From the NCBI GenBank assembly GCA_963731745.1, contig CAVSWT010000028.1, forward strand, positions 1 through 64,000: 64,000 nucleotides of DNA, in the 5' to 3' direction. The DNA is from CAVSWT01 sp963731745. Lineage in GTDB: Bacteria; Bacteroidota; Ignavibacteria; Ignavibacteriales; Ignavibacteriaceae. A program made the translations under genes and the position numbers. The notes beneath the pieces were generated by a model. That model searched no databases. It was not told the DNA's origin and worked only from the letters and a program-made list of their open reading frames with translations. Of this stretch, positions 18,211-27,214 are shown one piece after another (the first letter of the stretch is position 1; each line of letters opens with the position of its first letter).

Positions 18211-18867
18211 TTAATTAGATAACGCCCAAACGACTAAGTTGGTTCCAAATTTTAGAGCTTCAATTCTTTTGTTTTCCGGATCGTTATGAACTTGCGGATC
18301 AGTCCAGCCATCACTGGGATTCGATTCATATGTATAATAAACCGCCAATCTTTTGTCTAAAAATATTCCGAAACCTTGCGGAGGTTTTCCATTGTGCTCG
18401 TGCGTTTTGGGAGGACCAGATTTAAACTCATACAAGTCAGTGTATAACCCATAATTAAATGGGAGTTCAATAAAATCATTATCAGGAAAAACTTTTTTCA
18501 TTTCTCTTCTTATAGCTTTGTCTAATCCGTAATCATCATCAATATAAAGAAATCCACCATTCTCAAGATATTTTCTTAATTTTTCTGCTTCATCCTGTGA
18601 AAAAAGGACATTTCCATGACCGGTCATAAATAAAAAAGGATATGAAAAAATTTCATCAGTTGAAAGATCCACAAATTTATACTCGGGATTAACATTAATA
18701 TTTGTATTTGTTCTGACAAAATTTAATAAATTAACTTCAGCAGAAGGATCATTATACCAATCACCGCCTCCGTTATATTTTAATCTCGCAATTTCGAATC
18801 CTTTTACTGTTTGGCCATAGGTAGAAAAGGCAATTAAAAAAAGTAAAATAGTTTGAAAATATTTCAT
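18211..18867 (-). CDS. DUF4159 domain protein, secreted
   Basis: A 218-residue protein with an N-terminal signal peptide (MKYFQTILLFLIAFSTYGQ). The DUF4159 domain covers the rest: FEIARLKYNGGGDWYNDP near the start, a central FLFMTGHGN, GGFLYIDDDYG, and LAVYYTYESNP near the end. The fold is thought to resemble a glutamine-amidotransferase-like or ThuA-like alpha/beta domain, but the activity is unknown. It is the first gene of a two-gene operon with the DUF4175-like protein and has a clear promoter upstream. Confidence 0.85.
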   Translation of the reverse strand: MKYFQTILLFLIAFSTYGQTVKGFEIARLKYNGGGDWYNDPSAEVNLLNFVRTNTNINVNPEYKFVDLSTDEIFSYPFLFMTGHGNVLFSQDEAEKLRKYLENGGFLYIDDDYGLDKAIRREMKKVFPDNDFIELPFNYGLYTDLYEFKSGPPKTHEHNGKPPQGFGIFLDKRLAVYYTYESNPSDGWTDPQVHNDPENKRIEALKFGTNLVVWALSN

Positions 18868-18891
18868 TTTAAATCAGATAATTTTAACTGT

Positions 18892-18920
18892 AATATATTT
18901 ACGTAGACAGCTAATATCAA
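18892..18920 (-). promoter_or_regulatory. Promoter for the DUF4159 operon
   Basis: On the minus strand, TTGATA (plus 18915-18920) and TATATT (plus 18892-18897) are separated by exactly 17 bp. The -10 ends 25 nt before the ATG at 18867. The same layout occurs at three other operons in the window. Confidence 0.6.
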
Positions 18921-19029
18921 TTAACATATTTTGGGTATATTAAATTTGATAACGAGAATTTAAAAGAACAACTATTATAGTTAATTTAGCTTCTAACTTT
19001 ATCCAAAAATAACAGGACTGGTTTTTAAT

Positions 19030-19500
19030 ATGCCTACTAAATATTGGTTAGTTAAATCCGAACCTTCTTCTTTTTCAATTTATGATTTAGAAAAAAGTAA
19101 AAACAAAACTACCTACTGGGATGGTGTGCGGAATTACCAGGCAAGAAATTTTATTCGGGATGAAATGAAAAAAGGAGATAAAGTTCTGTTTTATCATAGT
19201 AATACGGAGCCCAATGCTGTTGTAGGCGTTTGTGAAGTTGTTAAAGAATCTTATGAAGACCATACTCAATTTGATCCGGATGATAAGCATTACTACCCAT
19301 CAAGCAATCCTGAAAATCCAGTTTGGTTTATGGTTGATATTAAATTAGTTAAAATATTTAAAGAGCCGGTTACTTTATCTGAAATAAAAAGTAATCCTAA
19401 ATTAAAGAACATGAGATTGGTTCAAAAAGGAAGTCGGCTTTCTGTAATGCCTGTTGCCAAAGAAGAATTTGATGTGATTATTGATATGAGTAAAAAATAA
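19030..19500 (+). CDS. EVE-domain protein
   Basis: A 156-residue single-domain protein of the EVE (PUA-like) family related to thymocyte nuclear protein 1. Family signatures are YWLVKSEPSSFSIYDL at the N-terminus, WDGVRNYQARNFIRDEMKKGDKVLFYHS, VGVCEVV and PVWFMVDIK. EVE domains bind modified nucleobases; in bacteria their usual role is unsettled and may concern modified DNA or RNA. It stands alone between a divergent DUF4159 operon and nrdJ, with no restriction genes nearby. Confidence 0.93.
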   Translation: MPTKYWLVKSEPSSFSIYDLEKSKNKTTYWDGVRNYQARNFIRDEMKKGDKVLFYHSNTEPNAVVGVCEVVKESYEDHTQFDPDDKHYYPSSNPENPVWFMVDIKLVKIFKEPVTLSEIKSNPKLKNMRLVQKGSRLSVMPVAKEEFDVIIDMSKK

Positions 19501-19840
19501 ATTAAATTATTTTTAAAACAATTCTTTATTTTTTTTGAAATTTCTATTTAAATAATTTTGAATGCCAATTATTAAAAAATTTAATTTGGTTTTTAAAAAA
19601 AATATCGCAAAGTTGCCCTCAGTTCTTTCACGCCTTTAATTATTTTTTAAAGAAATTTCTGGTCAATCTATTTTCTTTTTCAAGAAAATTTTTTAGTTTC
19701 TAATTAGTCAACAAGTGAACTCAATACAATAAAATTCTGCGCATGAAATCAGTTTATTTATACAACACATCAAATAAAAATTTAATCAAAATATATATAC
19801 AACTTTACAACAAAATTATTTTAAGCTTAGGGAGTAATGA
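19501..19840. other. 340-bp AT-rich leader region before nrdJ
   Basis: The region contains no ORF of note. I looked for a cobalamin riboswitch, which would fit the B12-dependent enzyme, but found no B12-box-like conserved core or GC-rich paired stems. A clear NrdR box was not found either. GGGAG lies 6 nt before the nrdJ ATG and serves as the Shine-Dalgarno. Confidence 0.5.
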
Positions 19841-22800
19841 ATGAAAGTAGAAAGGCTTTTCACTAAGGGTGGAGTGGATCCTCTAAAATCTTTTGAGTTT
19901 GTTAGAAGGACATCTGAAATTAAAAACCCCGACGGATCCATTGTTTTTAGAATGGAAGATGTTTCTGTGCCTGCACAATGGTCGCAGGTTGCAACAGATA
20001 TTATTGCTCAAAAATATTTTAGAAAAGCCGGAGTTCCTAAGCTCCTAAAGAAAAGCCGGGAGAAAGGTATACCCAACTGGCTTCAGCCGTCAAAACCCGA
20101 TTTAGAAAAATTGGAATTGCTTCCGGAGAAAGAAAGATATTCTTCTGAAAGTGATAGCCGGCAGGTTTTTCATAGGTTGGCAGGTAATTGGACATACTGG
20201 GGTTGGGTTGCAAAATATTTTGATACAGAAGAAGATGCAAAAGCATTTTATGATGAATTAGTTTTTATGCTTGCAAATCAAATGGCAGCTCCCAACAGTC
20301 CTCAATGGTTCAATACAGGTTTAAATTGGGCCTACGGAATTGACGGGCCGGCGCAAGGACATTACTACGTCGATTACAAAACCGGTGAATTAACTGTTTC
20401 AAGTGATGCATATACTCACCCGCAGCCGCATGCATGTTTTATACAATCAGTAAAAGATGACCTGGTTAATGAAGGCGGAATAATGGACCTTTGGGTTCGT
20501 GAAGCAAGACTATTTAAATATGGTTCAGGAACAGGTTCTAACTTTTCCGATATTCGCGGATCGGAAGAATCATTAAGTGGAGGCGGAAAATCTTCCGGCT
20601 TAATGTCATTCTTAAAAATCGGTGACCGCTCTGCAGGCGCAATTAAATCCGGCGGAACAACACGCCGTGCAGCAAAAATGGTTACACTTGATTTAGATCA
20701 TCCAGATATTGAAGAATATATAAATTGGAAAGTTACTGAAGAACAAAAAGTTGCAGCATTAGTTACTGGTTCAAAATTATGTAATTATCATTTGAACGCA
20801 ATTATGCGAGCATGTTATGAAGAGCATCCTGAAAATGACAGGTTCAACAAAAAATTAAATAAGAAATTAAAATTTGCTGTTTTAGAAGCACGCAAAGTTC
20901 AAATTCCAAATAACTACATCGAAAGAGTAATTCAACTTGCGAAACTTGGTTTTAAATCTATAGAATTTCCGGTTTATGACACTGATTGGAATTCAGAAGC
21001 CTACGCAACGGTTTCAGGACAAAACTCAAATAATTCTATAAGAGTTACCAATGAATTTATGAATGCCGTTTTGAATAATGGAAATTGGAATCTCTATTGG
21101 AGAATTGAAAAACAAAAAGCAGCAAAAGAAAATCGTAAACCGAAAGCTTCAAAAACACTTAAGGCTCGGGATCTTTGGGAAGATATTTCTTATTCTGCTT
21201 GGTCTTGCGCTGACCCTGGCATTCAATATCATACTACTATTAATGAATGGCATACATGCCCTGAAGATGGTGAAATAAAAGCATCGAACCCTTGCAGTGA
21301 ATATATGTTTTTAGACGACACAGCTTGCAATTTAGCTTCTCTAAATCTTACCAGATATTATGACACAAAAACAAAGCAGTTCAATATTGGAGCATATCGC
21401 CACGCAACCCGTTTGTGGACTATCGTGCTCGAAATTAGTGTTCTGATGGCGCAATTCCCAAGCAAAGAAATTGCTCAGCTAAGTTATGACTTTAGAACAC
21501 TGGGATTAGGATATGCGAACCTCGGCTCATTGTTAATGCTTCAAGGAATTCCTTATGACAGCAACGAAGCTTTTGCTATCTGCGGTGCTTTAACAGCTAT
21601 TATGCACATGAGTGCTTATGCCACTTCTGCGGAAATGTCAAAAGAGATAGGTTCATTTTCTAAATACGAAAAAAATAAAGATCATATGCTTCGTGTAATT
21701 CGTAATCATAGACGAGCAGCATACAATGTTCCTCATGAAGAATATGAAACATTATCAATCTATCCAATGGGCATTGATCCGAAATATTGCCCTTCAGATT
21801 TATTAAAAGCAGCAAGAGAAGATGCAGACCGTGCGTTAGAATTGGGAACAGAATTTGGCTTTAGAAATGCACAAGTTACCGTTATTGCTCCAACCGGCAC
21901 TATTGGGCTGGTAATGGACTGCGATACCACAGGAGTCGAACCTGATTTTGCTCTTGTTAAATTTAAAAAATTAGCAGGCGGCGGATATTTCAAAATAATT
22001 AATCAGTCAATTCCACCAGCTCTTGAAAGAATGGGTTATAATCCCGATCAAATATCTGAAATTGTAAAATATGCAAAAGGGCATGGAACCCTGGAAGGAT
22101 GTCCATATATCAATCCTCAATCATTAAAGGCCAAAGGATTTACAGATGAAATTTTATCTAAGTTAGAAGCAACTTTGCCTTCTGTGTTTGAGCTTAGTTT
22201 TGCATTTAACAAATATACTATTGGTGCAGATTTTCTCATAAATAACTTGGGAATGGACGAAGAAGAAATAGATTCCTTTGATTTCAATCTTTTAACCGCT
22301 TTAGGATTTTCAAAACAAGAGATTTCATCCGCAAATGATTATGTATGCGGAACAATGACGATTGAAGGTGCACCATTCTTAAAACATGAACATTATCCCG
22401 TATTTGATTGTGCAAATAAATGCGGCAAAAAAGGATCAAGATTTATCAGATCAATTGCACATATTAAAATGATGGCATCAGCTCAGCCATTTATTTCCGG
22501 TGCAATTTCTAAAACAATAAATCTTCCAAACAGTGCAACGGTTGAAGATATAAAAGATGCGTATATGCAGTCTTGGAAATTAGGAATTAAAGCTAACGCA
22601 CTTTATAGAGACGGCTCAAAGCTTTCACAGCCTTTAAATTCGATAAGTGAAGAAGAACTTGAAGCCATTATTGAAGAAAAAGAACATAACGACATTGTAA
22701 AAATTGCTGAGAAAATTATTCACAGATATATCGCGAAAAGAAGAAGATTGCCAGATAGAAGAACAGGTTATACTCAAAAAGCCAAAATTAATGGACAGTC

Positions 22801-23431
22801 GGTATATATTAGAACCGGTGAATATGAAAACGGTCAAATTGGCGAAATATTTATTGATATGCACAGAGAAGGTGCAGCATTTAGATCATTGTTAAACTGC
22901 TTTGCCATTTCAATATCGCTTGGTCTGCAGCATGGCGTTCCGTTGGAAGAATTTGCAGACGCTTTTGTATTTACAAGGTTCGAACCAAGCGGCATGGTTA
23001 CCGGAAATTCAAAGATTAAAATGTCTACCTCGGTTATTGATTATATCTTTAGAGAATTAGCAGTTACGTATTTGGGAAGAAATGATCTCGCACATGTTGA
23101 ACCGGAAGAGATAACAAAAAAAGCGTCTCCAGGAATTGTGAAAAAATTAGTTGAACCTGAATTCGAAAGTGAAGAAGTTGTAAGTGAAAGAGTAATTGAA
23201 TTAGATGACGAAGAAATTAATTCTAAAGAATTTGCTCCTGCAGAGTTAAAAACAACTAGAAGTAAACCTATGGCTACTCAAGCCAAACACGCAATTCATT
23301 CAAAAGTCCGTCAGGCAATTGAAAAAGGATACACAGGTGACATCTGTACGGAATGCCAAAGCATGACAATGGTGCGTAATGGAACATGCTTAAAATGTAT
23401 GACTTGCGGATCAACTTCAGGCTGCAGTTAG
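19841..23431 (+). CDS. nrdJ: Adenosylcobalamin-dependent ribonucleotide reductase (class II)
   Basis: A 1196-residue class II reductase that makes deoxyribonucleotides with AdoCbl as radical source. Visible features are PHACFIQSVKDD with a first redox Cys, KYGSGTGSNFSDIRG, the active-site NPCSEYMFLDDTACNLASLNL (finger-loop Asn, Cys and Glu), and PTGTIGLVMDC in the barrel. The C-terminal Cys-rich tail CTECQSMTMVRNGTCLKCMTCGSTSGCS re-reduces the active site. The length fits the long NrdJ form with a C-terminal extension (including SRKEEDC-like antisense-free region around residues 960-1120). I saw no sign of an intein. It is a single-gene unit ended by a strong terminator. Confidence 0.96.
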   Translation: MKVERLFTKGGVDPLKSFEFVRRTSEIKNPDGSIVFRMEDVSVPAQWSQVATDIIAQKYFRKAGVPKLLKKSREKGIPNWLQPSKPDLEKLELLPEKERYSSESDSRQVFHRLAGNWTYWGWVAKYFDTEEDAKAFYDELVFMLANQMAAPNSPQWFNTGLNWAYGIDGPAQGHYYVDYKTGELTVSSDAYTHPQPHACFIQSVKDDLVNEGGIMDLWVREARLFKYGSGTGSNFSDIRGSEESLSGGGKSSGLMSFLKIGDRSAGAIKSGGTTRRAAKMVTLDLDHPDIEEYINWKVTEEQKVAALVTGSKLCNYHLNAIMRACYEEHPENDRFNKKLNKKLKFAVLEARKVQIPNNYIERVIQLAKLGFKSIEFPVYDTDWNSEAYATVSGQNSNNSIRVTNEFMNAVLNNGNWNLYWRIEKQKAAKENRKPKASKTLKARDLWEDISYSAWSCADPGIQYHTTINEWHTCPEDGEIKASNPCSEYMFLDDTACNLASLNLTRYYDTKTKQFNIGAYRHATRLWTIVLEISVLMAQFPSKEIAQLSYDFRTLGLGYANLGSLLMLQGIPYDSNEAFAICGALTAIMHMSAYATSAEMSKEIGSFSKYEKNKDHMLRVIRNHRRAAYNVPHEEYETLSIYPMGIDPKYCPSDLLKAAREDADRALELGTEFGFRNAQVTVIAPTGTIGLVMDCDTTGVEPDFALVKFKKLAGGGYFKIINQSIPPALERMGYNPDQISEIVKYAKGHGTLEGCPYINPQSLKAKGFTDEILSKLEATLPSVFELSFAFNKYTIGADFLINNLGMDEEEIDSFDFNLLTALGFSKQEISSANDYVCGTMTIEGAPFLKHEHYPVFDCANKCGKKGSRFIRSIAHIKMMASAQPFISGAISKTINLPNSATVEDIKDAYMQSWKLGIKANALYRDGSKLSQPLNSISEEELEAIIEEKEHNDIVKIAEKIIHRYIAKRRRLPDRRTGYTQKAKINGQSVYIRTGEYENGQIGEIFIDMHREGAAFRSLLNCFAISISLGLQHGVPLEEFADAFVFTRFEPSGMVTGNSKIKMSTSVIDYIFRELAVTYLGRNDLAHVEPEEITKKASPGIVKKLVEPEFESEEVVSERVIELDDEEINSKEFAPAELKTTRSKPMATQAKHAIHSKVRQAIEKGYTGDICTECQSMTMVRNGTCLKCMTCGSTSGCS

Positions 23432-23460
23432 AAAATAAAAAAAATTGTATTTGTTAAAAG

Positions 23461-23490
23461 AAAAGCCATTCAAATTGAATGGCTTTTTTG
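23461..23490. terminator. Bidirectional terminator between nrdJ and the NlpC/P60 gene
   Basis: AAAAGCCATTCA, a 3-nt loop and TGAATGGCTTTT form a perfect 12-bp stem followed by a T-run on the plus strand. The A-run on the left serves the same purpose for the convergent minus-strand operon, which ends at 23514. Confidence 0.85.
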
Positions 23491-23513
23491 TTTATAAACA
23501 CTTTCAAATTTAA

Positions 23514-24263
23514 TTATTTAGAAGCAGATAAGACTTCCAATCTTCTTGCACCCATAAACCTTGTTGAATAATAATTGTGCTCTAAAGAAGATACAATCAC
23601 ACCATTTTTTGAACTAGCGTGGGCAAAAAGATTGTCACCGATATAAATTCCCACATGCCCAGGCTTAACTCTTCTTCTGGTATTAAAGAAGATAAGATCA
23701 CCGAATTTAAGATCTTCTTTATTATCTATTTCTATTCCCTGCGTAAACTGTGCTCGAGCAGTTCTTAATAATTGAAAATCGATTGCATGGCTAAAAACGG
23801 CTTGGGTAAATGCAGAACAATCAATTCCCTTTTTTGTTGTTCCCCCATATTTATAAGGGGTGTTTAAATAACGAATAATTTCCATCAGCATTTTCTCTTT
23901 TACTGTGCTGAATTTATTTGATTCATTATTGGATAAGATTCTACTTGAGACTCCAGATAAATCAACTTTATTATGTTCCTCCGGTATGTCATCAGCATCA
24001 TTTTCTTCCGAATCAATATCTTCTGACAGTGCTGCAGTTTTTAAATCTTCATCATTTATCTTTTCATCTTTCGTGATAGGATTTTTATTATCATTCTCGT
24101 CTGTAAATCTGACCGGTGATTTTTTTTCTGTTTCTGTTTTCTCTGTTTTTGTTTTATATCTTTCGGAATTTAAAGACGATGAACAGCCTGTGATGAAAAT
24201 GATAAAAAGAATGGATAAGCAAAAGAGAAAATTTCTTAAATATTTTATAACAGCGCTATCCAA
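23514..24263 (-). CDS. NlpC/P60 family lipoprotein peptidase
   Basis: A 249-residue protein. The N-terminus is a lipoprotein signal ending in the lipobox ITGC, followed by a charged Ser/Lys/Glu-rich linker (about 30-125). The C-terminal NlpC/P60 domain has the catalytic Cys in GIDCSAF, His in GHVGIYIG and a third polar residue in FAHAS. It should cut stem peptides in peptidoglycan from the periplasmic side of a membrane. The start is a TTG at 24263 overlapping the end of the sigma-factor gene by 8 nt; no ATG lies before the lipobox, so this start is well supported. It is the last gene of the BMC-sigma operon. Confidence 0.9.
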   Translation of the reverse strand: MDSAVIKYLRNFLFCLSILFIIFITGCSSSLNSERYKTKTEKTETEKKSPVRFTDENDNKNPITKDEKINDEDLKTAALSEDIDSEENDADDIPEEHNKVDLSGVSSRILSNNESNKFSTVKEKMLMEIIRYLNTPYKYGGTTKKGIDCSAFTQAVFSHAIDFQLLRTARAQFTQGIEIDNKEDLKFGDLIFFNTRRRVKPGHVGIYIGDNLFAHASSKNGVIVSSLEHNYYSTRFMGARRLEVLSASK

Positions 24264-25110
24264 GATATGCTCTTAAATTTTTACTTCTAGATGCATGCCT
24301 CAACCTTCTGATAGCTTTTTCTTTAATCTGCCTAACTCTTTCACGGGTTAAATTAAATTTCTCACCGATCTCTTCAAGAGTAAGGGAATGTTCTTTATTT
24401 AATCCGAAATATAATTTAATTACTTCTGCTTCTCTTTCAGATAATGTCGCTAAAGCTCTTTCAATTTCGGATTTTAGGGATTCACTTATTAGAACAAAAT
24501 CCGGAGATGGCTGTTGCTCATTTTGTATGACATCTAACAAACTATTTTCTTCACCTTGTGTAAAAGGTGCGTCCATTGAAACATGTCTCCCGGAAATTTT
24601 TAAGGCATCAGAAATTTCACCAACATCCATATCAAGTTCCTGCGCTAATTCTGCCGGGCTAGGTTCTCGTTCAAACTCCTGTTCAAGATTACTATAAGCT
24701 TTGCCAATTTTATTTAAAGCGCCCACTCTATTCAAAGGTAATCGCACTATCCTTGACTGCTCTGCCAAAGCCTGAAGAATAGATTGCCGTATCCACCAAA
24801 CAGCATAAGAAATAAATTTAAATCCTCTTGTTTCATCAAATCTCTTAGCTGCTTTTATCAAACCAAGATTTCCCTCATTTATTAAATCTCCAAGCGATAG
24901 TCCTTGGTTTTGATATTGTTTGGCAACACTAACAACAAATCTCAGGTTTGCCTTAGTTAATGCTTCTAAAGCATACTGGTCGCCATTTTTAATTCGAATG
25001 GCTAACTCAATTTCTTGTTCAGGGGTAAGAAGATCCACTCTCCCAATTTCTTGTAAATATTTATCGAGAGACTGACTTTCGCGATTTGTAAATTGTTTTG
25101 TTATACGCAC
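24256..25110 (-). CDS. rpoD: Primary sigma factor (Bacteroidota-type short RpoD/SigA)
   Basis: A 284-residue sigma-70 with regions 1.2 (LDKYLQEIGRVDLLTPEQE), 2 (NLRFVVSVAKQYQNQGLSLGDLINEGNLGLIKAAKRFD, WWIRQSI), 3 and 4 (REAEVIKLYFGL, LTLEEIGEKFNLTRERVRQIKEKAIRRLR). The lack of the long region 1.1 and non-conserved region is usual for Bacteroidota primary sigma factors. It directs RNA polymerase to housekeeping promoters. The promoters seen in this window (TTGnnn-17-TATATT) are closer to the classic sigma-70 form than to the -33/-7 form described in Bacteroides. It is preceded by two BMC vertex genes and followed by the NlpC/P60 gene in one apparent operon. Confidence 0.93.
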   Translation of the reverse strand: MRITKQFTNRESQSLDKYLQEIGRVDLLTPEQEIELAIRIKNGDQYALEALTKANLRFVVSVAKQYQNQGLSLGDLINEGNLGLIKAAKRFDETRGFKFISYAVWWIRQSILQALAEQSRIVRLPLNRVGALNKIGKAYSNLEQEFEREPSPAELAQELDMDVGEISDALKISGRHVSMDAPFTQGEENSLLDVIQNEQQPSPDFVLISESLKSEIERALATLSEREAEVIKLYFGLNKEHSLTLEEIGEKFNLTRERVRQIKEKAIRRLRHASRSKNLRAYLG

Positions 25111-25127
25111 GGGTGTCCTCTATATTT

Positions 25128-25397
25128 TTACATTTCTAAATTAATAGAATCAACAATTCCAACAATTGAAGCATCAACTGGAGCTATATCCACCGGTAGT
25201 GGAATAACAGCTTCAGAAGCTGTGATAAAAAATATTATTTCTCCCGGGCCGGAGCCGACCGTATCAACGGCAATAAAAGGATCGCCATCATTTTGAAGTT
25301 CAGCAGTTATCGGTTGCACCAACATCAATTTAAAATTATTTATGGCTTCATATTTTTTTGTAGCCCAAACATTGCCGATTACTTTTCCAAGAAACAT
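25128..25397 (-). CDS. EutN/CcmL microcompartment vertex protein (BMC-P) 2
   Basis: An 89-residue member of the pentameric EutN/CcmL family that caps the vertices of bacterial microcompartments. Hallmarks are MFLGKVIGNVWATKK at the N-terminus, the central FIAVDTVGSGPGEIIFF, and the C-terminal VDASIVGIVDSI. It is a paralogue of the protein encoded just upstream. No BMC-H/T hexamer genes or cargo enzymes are visible in the window, so a role in a complete shell is uncertain. It ends 17 bp before the sigma-factor start, suggesting co-transcription. Confidence 0.9.
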   Translation of the reverse strand: MFLGKVIGNVWATKKYEAINNFKLMLVQPITAELQNDGDPFIAVDTVGSGPGEIIFFITASEAVIPLPVDIAPVDASIVGIVDSINLEM

Positions 25398-25454
25398 TTT
25401 TAATAATAATTTTTCTTAAAAATAATTTAAAGATTAATTAAAAAAAAGTTTAAA

Positions 25455-25751
25455 CTAATTTTCTTCTTTAACAAGCATATCTTTTAATGCTACATCCAAT
25501 TTATCAACAATCGCCATAATAACAGCATCAACAGGTTTATTTTTTGTAAAGTCTGTTTGTCTTGATGAGCTGCCGGTTGCTACTAAAACTACTTCACCTT
25601 CGCCTGCACCAACACTATCAACTGCAACTACAAAATTGTTTTTTTCATTCAAGTCAAGATCAAGCTGTTTTACAATTAAAAATTTGGCTCCGACTAAATT
25701 TTCATCTTTTTTTGTTGACCAAACCGTACCTATAACTTTTCCTAAAAACAA
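25455..25751 (-). CDS. EutN/CcmL microcompartment vertex protein (BMC-P) 1
   Basis: A 98-residue EutN/CcmL paralogue (MFLGKVIGTVWSTKK, VVAVDSVGAGEGEVVLV, PVDAVIMAIVDKLDV) with a short C-terminal extension. The start is a TTG at 25751 preceded by GAGGG at good spacing, and it reproduces the same MFLGKVIG opening as its neighbour. It is the first gene of the operon BMC-P1, BMC-P2, rpoD, NlpC/P60, with a promoter about 45 nt upstream. Two distinct vertex proteins would allow mixed or alternative pentamers if a shell exists elsewhere in the genome. Confidence 0.9.
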   Translation of the reverse strand: MFLGKVIGTVWSTKKDENLVGAKFLIVKQLDLDLNEKNNFVVAVDSVGAGEGEVVLVATGSSSRQTDFTKNKPVDAVIMAIVDKLDVALKDMLVKEEN

Positions 25752-25796
25752 TTTTCCCTCACATTAATTTTGAAAGAATAAATACATTCCTGTTCT

Positions 25797-25825
25797 AATA
25801 TACTCGACATGAATAAAAGAAACAA
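25797..25825 (-). promoter_or_regulatory. Promoter for the BMC-P/sigma factor operon
   Basis: On the minus strand, TTGTTT (plus 25820-25825) and TATATT (plus 25797-25802) are spaced by 17 bp. This leaves a short leader of about 40 nt to the TTG start at 25751. It matches the other promoters of the window. Confidence 0.55.
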
Positions 25826-26044
25826 TTATCTAAAATGACTGATTATGGCTTCGTAATAAAAGTTAGTTATTAAATAACTTTTTAATATGATAGGTTATAT
25901 ATATGATGCATTCTTCATCTTTTATGCCATTGCATAATTTAGATAAATGATGGAATTACAATTTTCAAAAGTAAAAATATTTTATTTCTAAAAACATTTT
26001 GTAAAAATTTTTATCTGGGATTAAGGAGGCCGATACATTCTGAT

Positions 26045-27209
26045 TTATTCATTTAGAAAGCTTTTACCCTTTAATGAATTTGGAATAGAAAAAAAATTTC
26101 CCGCAGTTTTTGCAGCATCAGAAAATGTACTTCTTATTCCTAAATCTTTACCTGCTTTATTTTTCCTGTAAAACAAAAGCGGTACATATTCTCTACTGTG
26201 GTCGGTACTTGGGGTGGTGGGGTCATTTCCGTGATCGGCAGTTATCAGTAGTGCATCGGATTCATCAAGATTTAATAAAAATTCGGGGAGAAAATTATCA
26301 AATTCTTTCAATGCTTCTGCAAATCCCTGCGGGATCGTTTCGATGTCCGAAATAAACATCGAAGTCAACTAAATTTGTAAAGATAAAGCTATTAGAAACT
26401 TTTTTGGTATATTCTAATAATTTTTCGCAACCGGCTTTATTTGATTTTGTTTTTTCTTGAATATCTATTCCCCGGTAATTAAAAAGATCATTCACTTTTC
26501 CAATTGCAACTGTGGTGATTTTGTTTTGTTGCAAAATATCAAGTATTGTTTCTGAGGGAGGATTCATAGAAAAATCTTTTCTGTTTGTAGTTCTGCTATA
26601 ATTACCAGAAGAGCCTACAAAGGGTCTGGCAATAACTCGTCCTACTTTTAAAGGATCAATTAAAACATTCTTCCTAGTTTTCTCACATATTTTATATAGC
26701 TTTTCCAATTGAATTATTTCTTCGTGCGCAGCAATTTGGAAAACCGAATCTGCAGAAGTATAAACGATAGGAAAACCAGTTCTTACATGTTCGTCACCTA
26801 ATTCTTTAATAATTTCGGTTCCGGAAGCAGGCTTATTTCCTAAAACTCCTTCGCAGCCCGTTTCGTCTAAAAATTTTTTTATCAACTTTTCAGGAAATCC
26901 TTCAGGAAAGTAAGAAAAATCTGTATCTACATATAACCCGGAAAGTTCCCAATGTCCCGTCGTTGAATCTTTCCCATTTGAAACTTCAGTCATCTTTCCA
27001 AAAGAAGCCTGGGGATGTTTAACTTCTTTAATACCATTTATATTAGTGATGTTACCTAAGCCTAATTTTTCCAAGTTAGGAAGTTTTAAACCGCCCACAG
27101 CTTTTGAAAGATTAACAAGTGTGTTGCTTCCTGCATCTTTATATTTGGGTGCATCCGGCAATTCACCAATGCCAACACCATCTAGGATGAGTAAGAAAAA
27201 ATTTTTCAT
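26045..27209 (-). CDS. deoB: Phosphopentomutase, frameshifted
   Basis: DeoB interconverts ribose/deoxyribose 1-phosphate and 5-phosphate in nucleoside salvage. The N-terminal part (27209-26298) holds the metal-binding ILDGVGIGELPDA, the nucleophile Thr region SNTLVNLSK, GKDSTTGHWELSG and LVDFDVYFGHRNDPAG. The C-terminal part (from about 26330 to 26045) holds FAEALKEFDNFLPEF, LLITADHGNDPTT and TDHSREYVPLL. Deleting one G from the GGG tract (plus CCC 26325-26327) joins them as NDPAGFAEALKEFD, for a normal product of about 387 residues. All active-site motifs are intact, so a sequence error is likely. The gene starts 5 bp after the GAF/GGDEF gene. Confidence 0.9.
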
Positions 27210-27214
27210 TCTAA

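Noticed and set aside
19501..19840. Possible cobalamin riboswitch before the B12-dependent nrdJ
   Set aside because: No B12-box-like core or GC-rich multi-stem structure could be found; the leader is nearly all A/T.
19841..23431. Intein in nrdJ
   Set aside because: The sequence between conserved motifs is collinear with class II reductases; no Hint-type Cys/Ser start or HN-C/S end was seen.
25857..25886. Palindrome AAAGTTATTTAATAACT as terminator of deoB
   Set aside because: The stem is AU-only, with almost no loop and no T-run; too weak to call.
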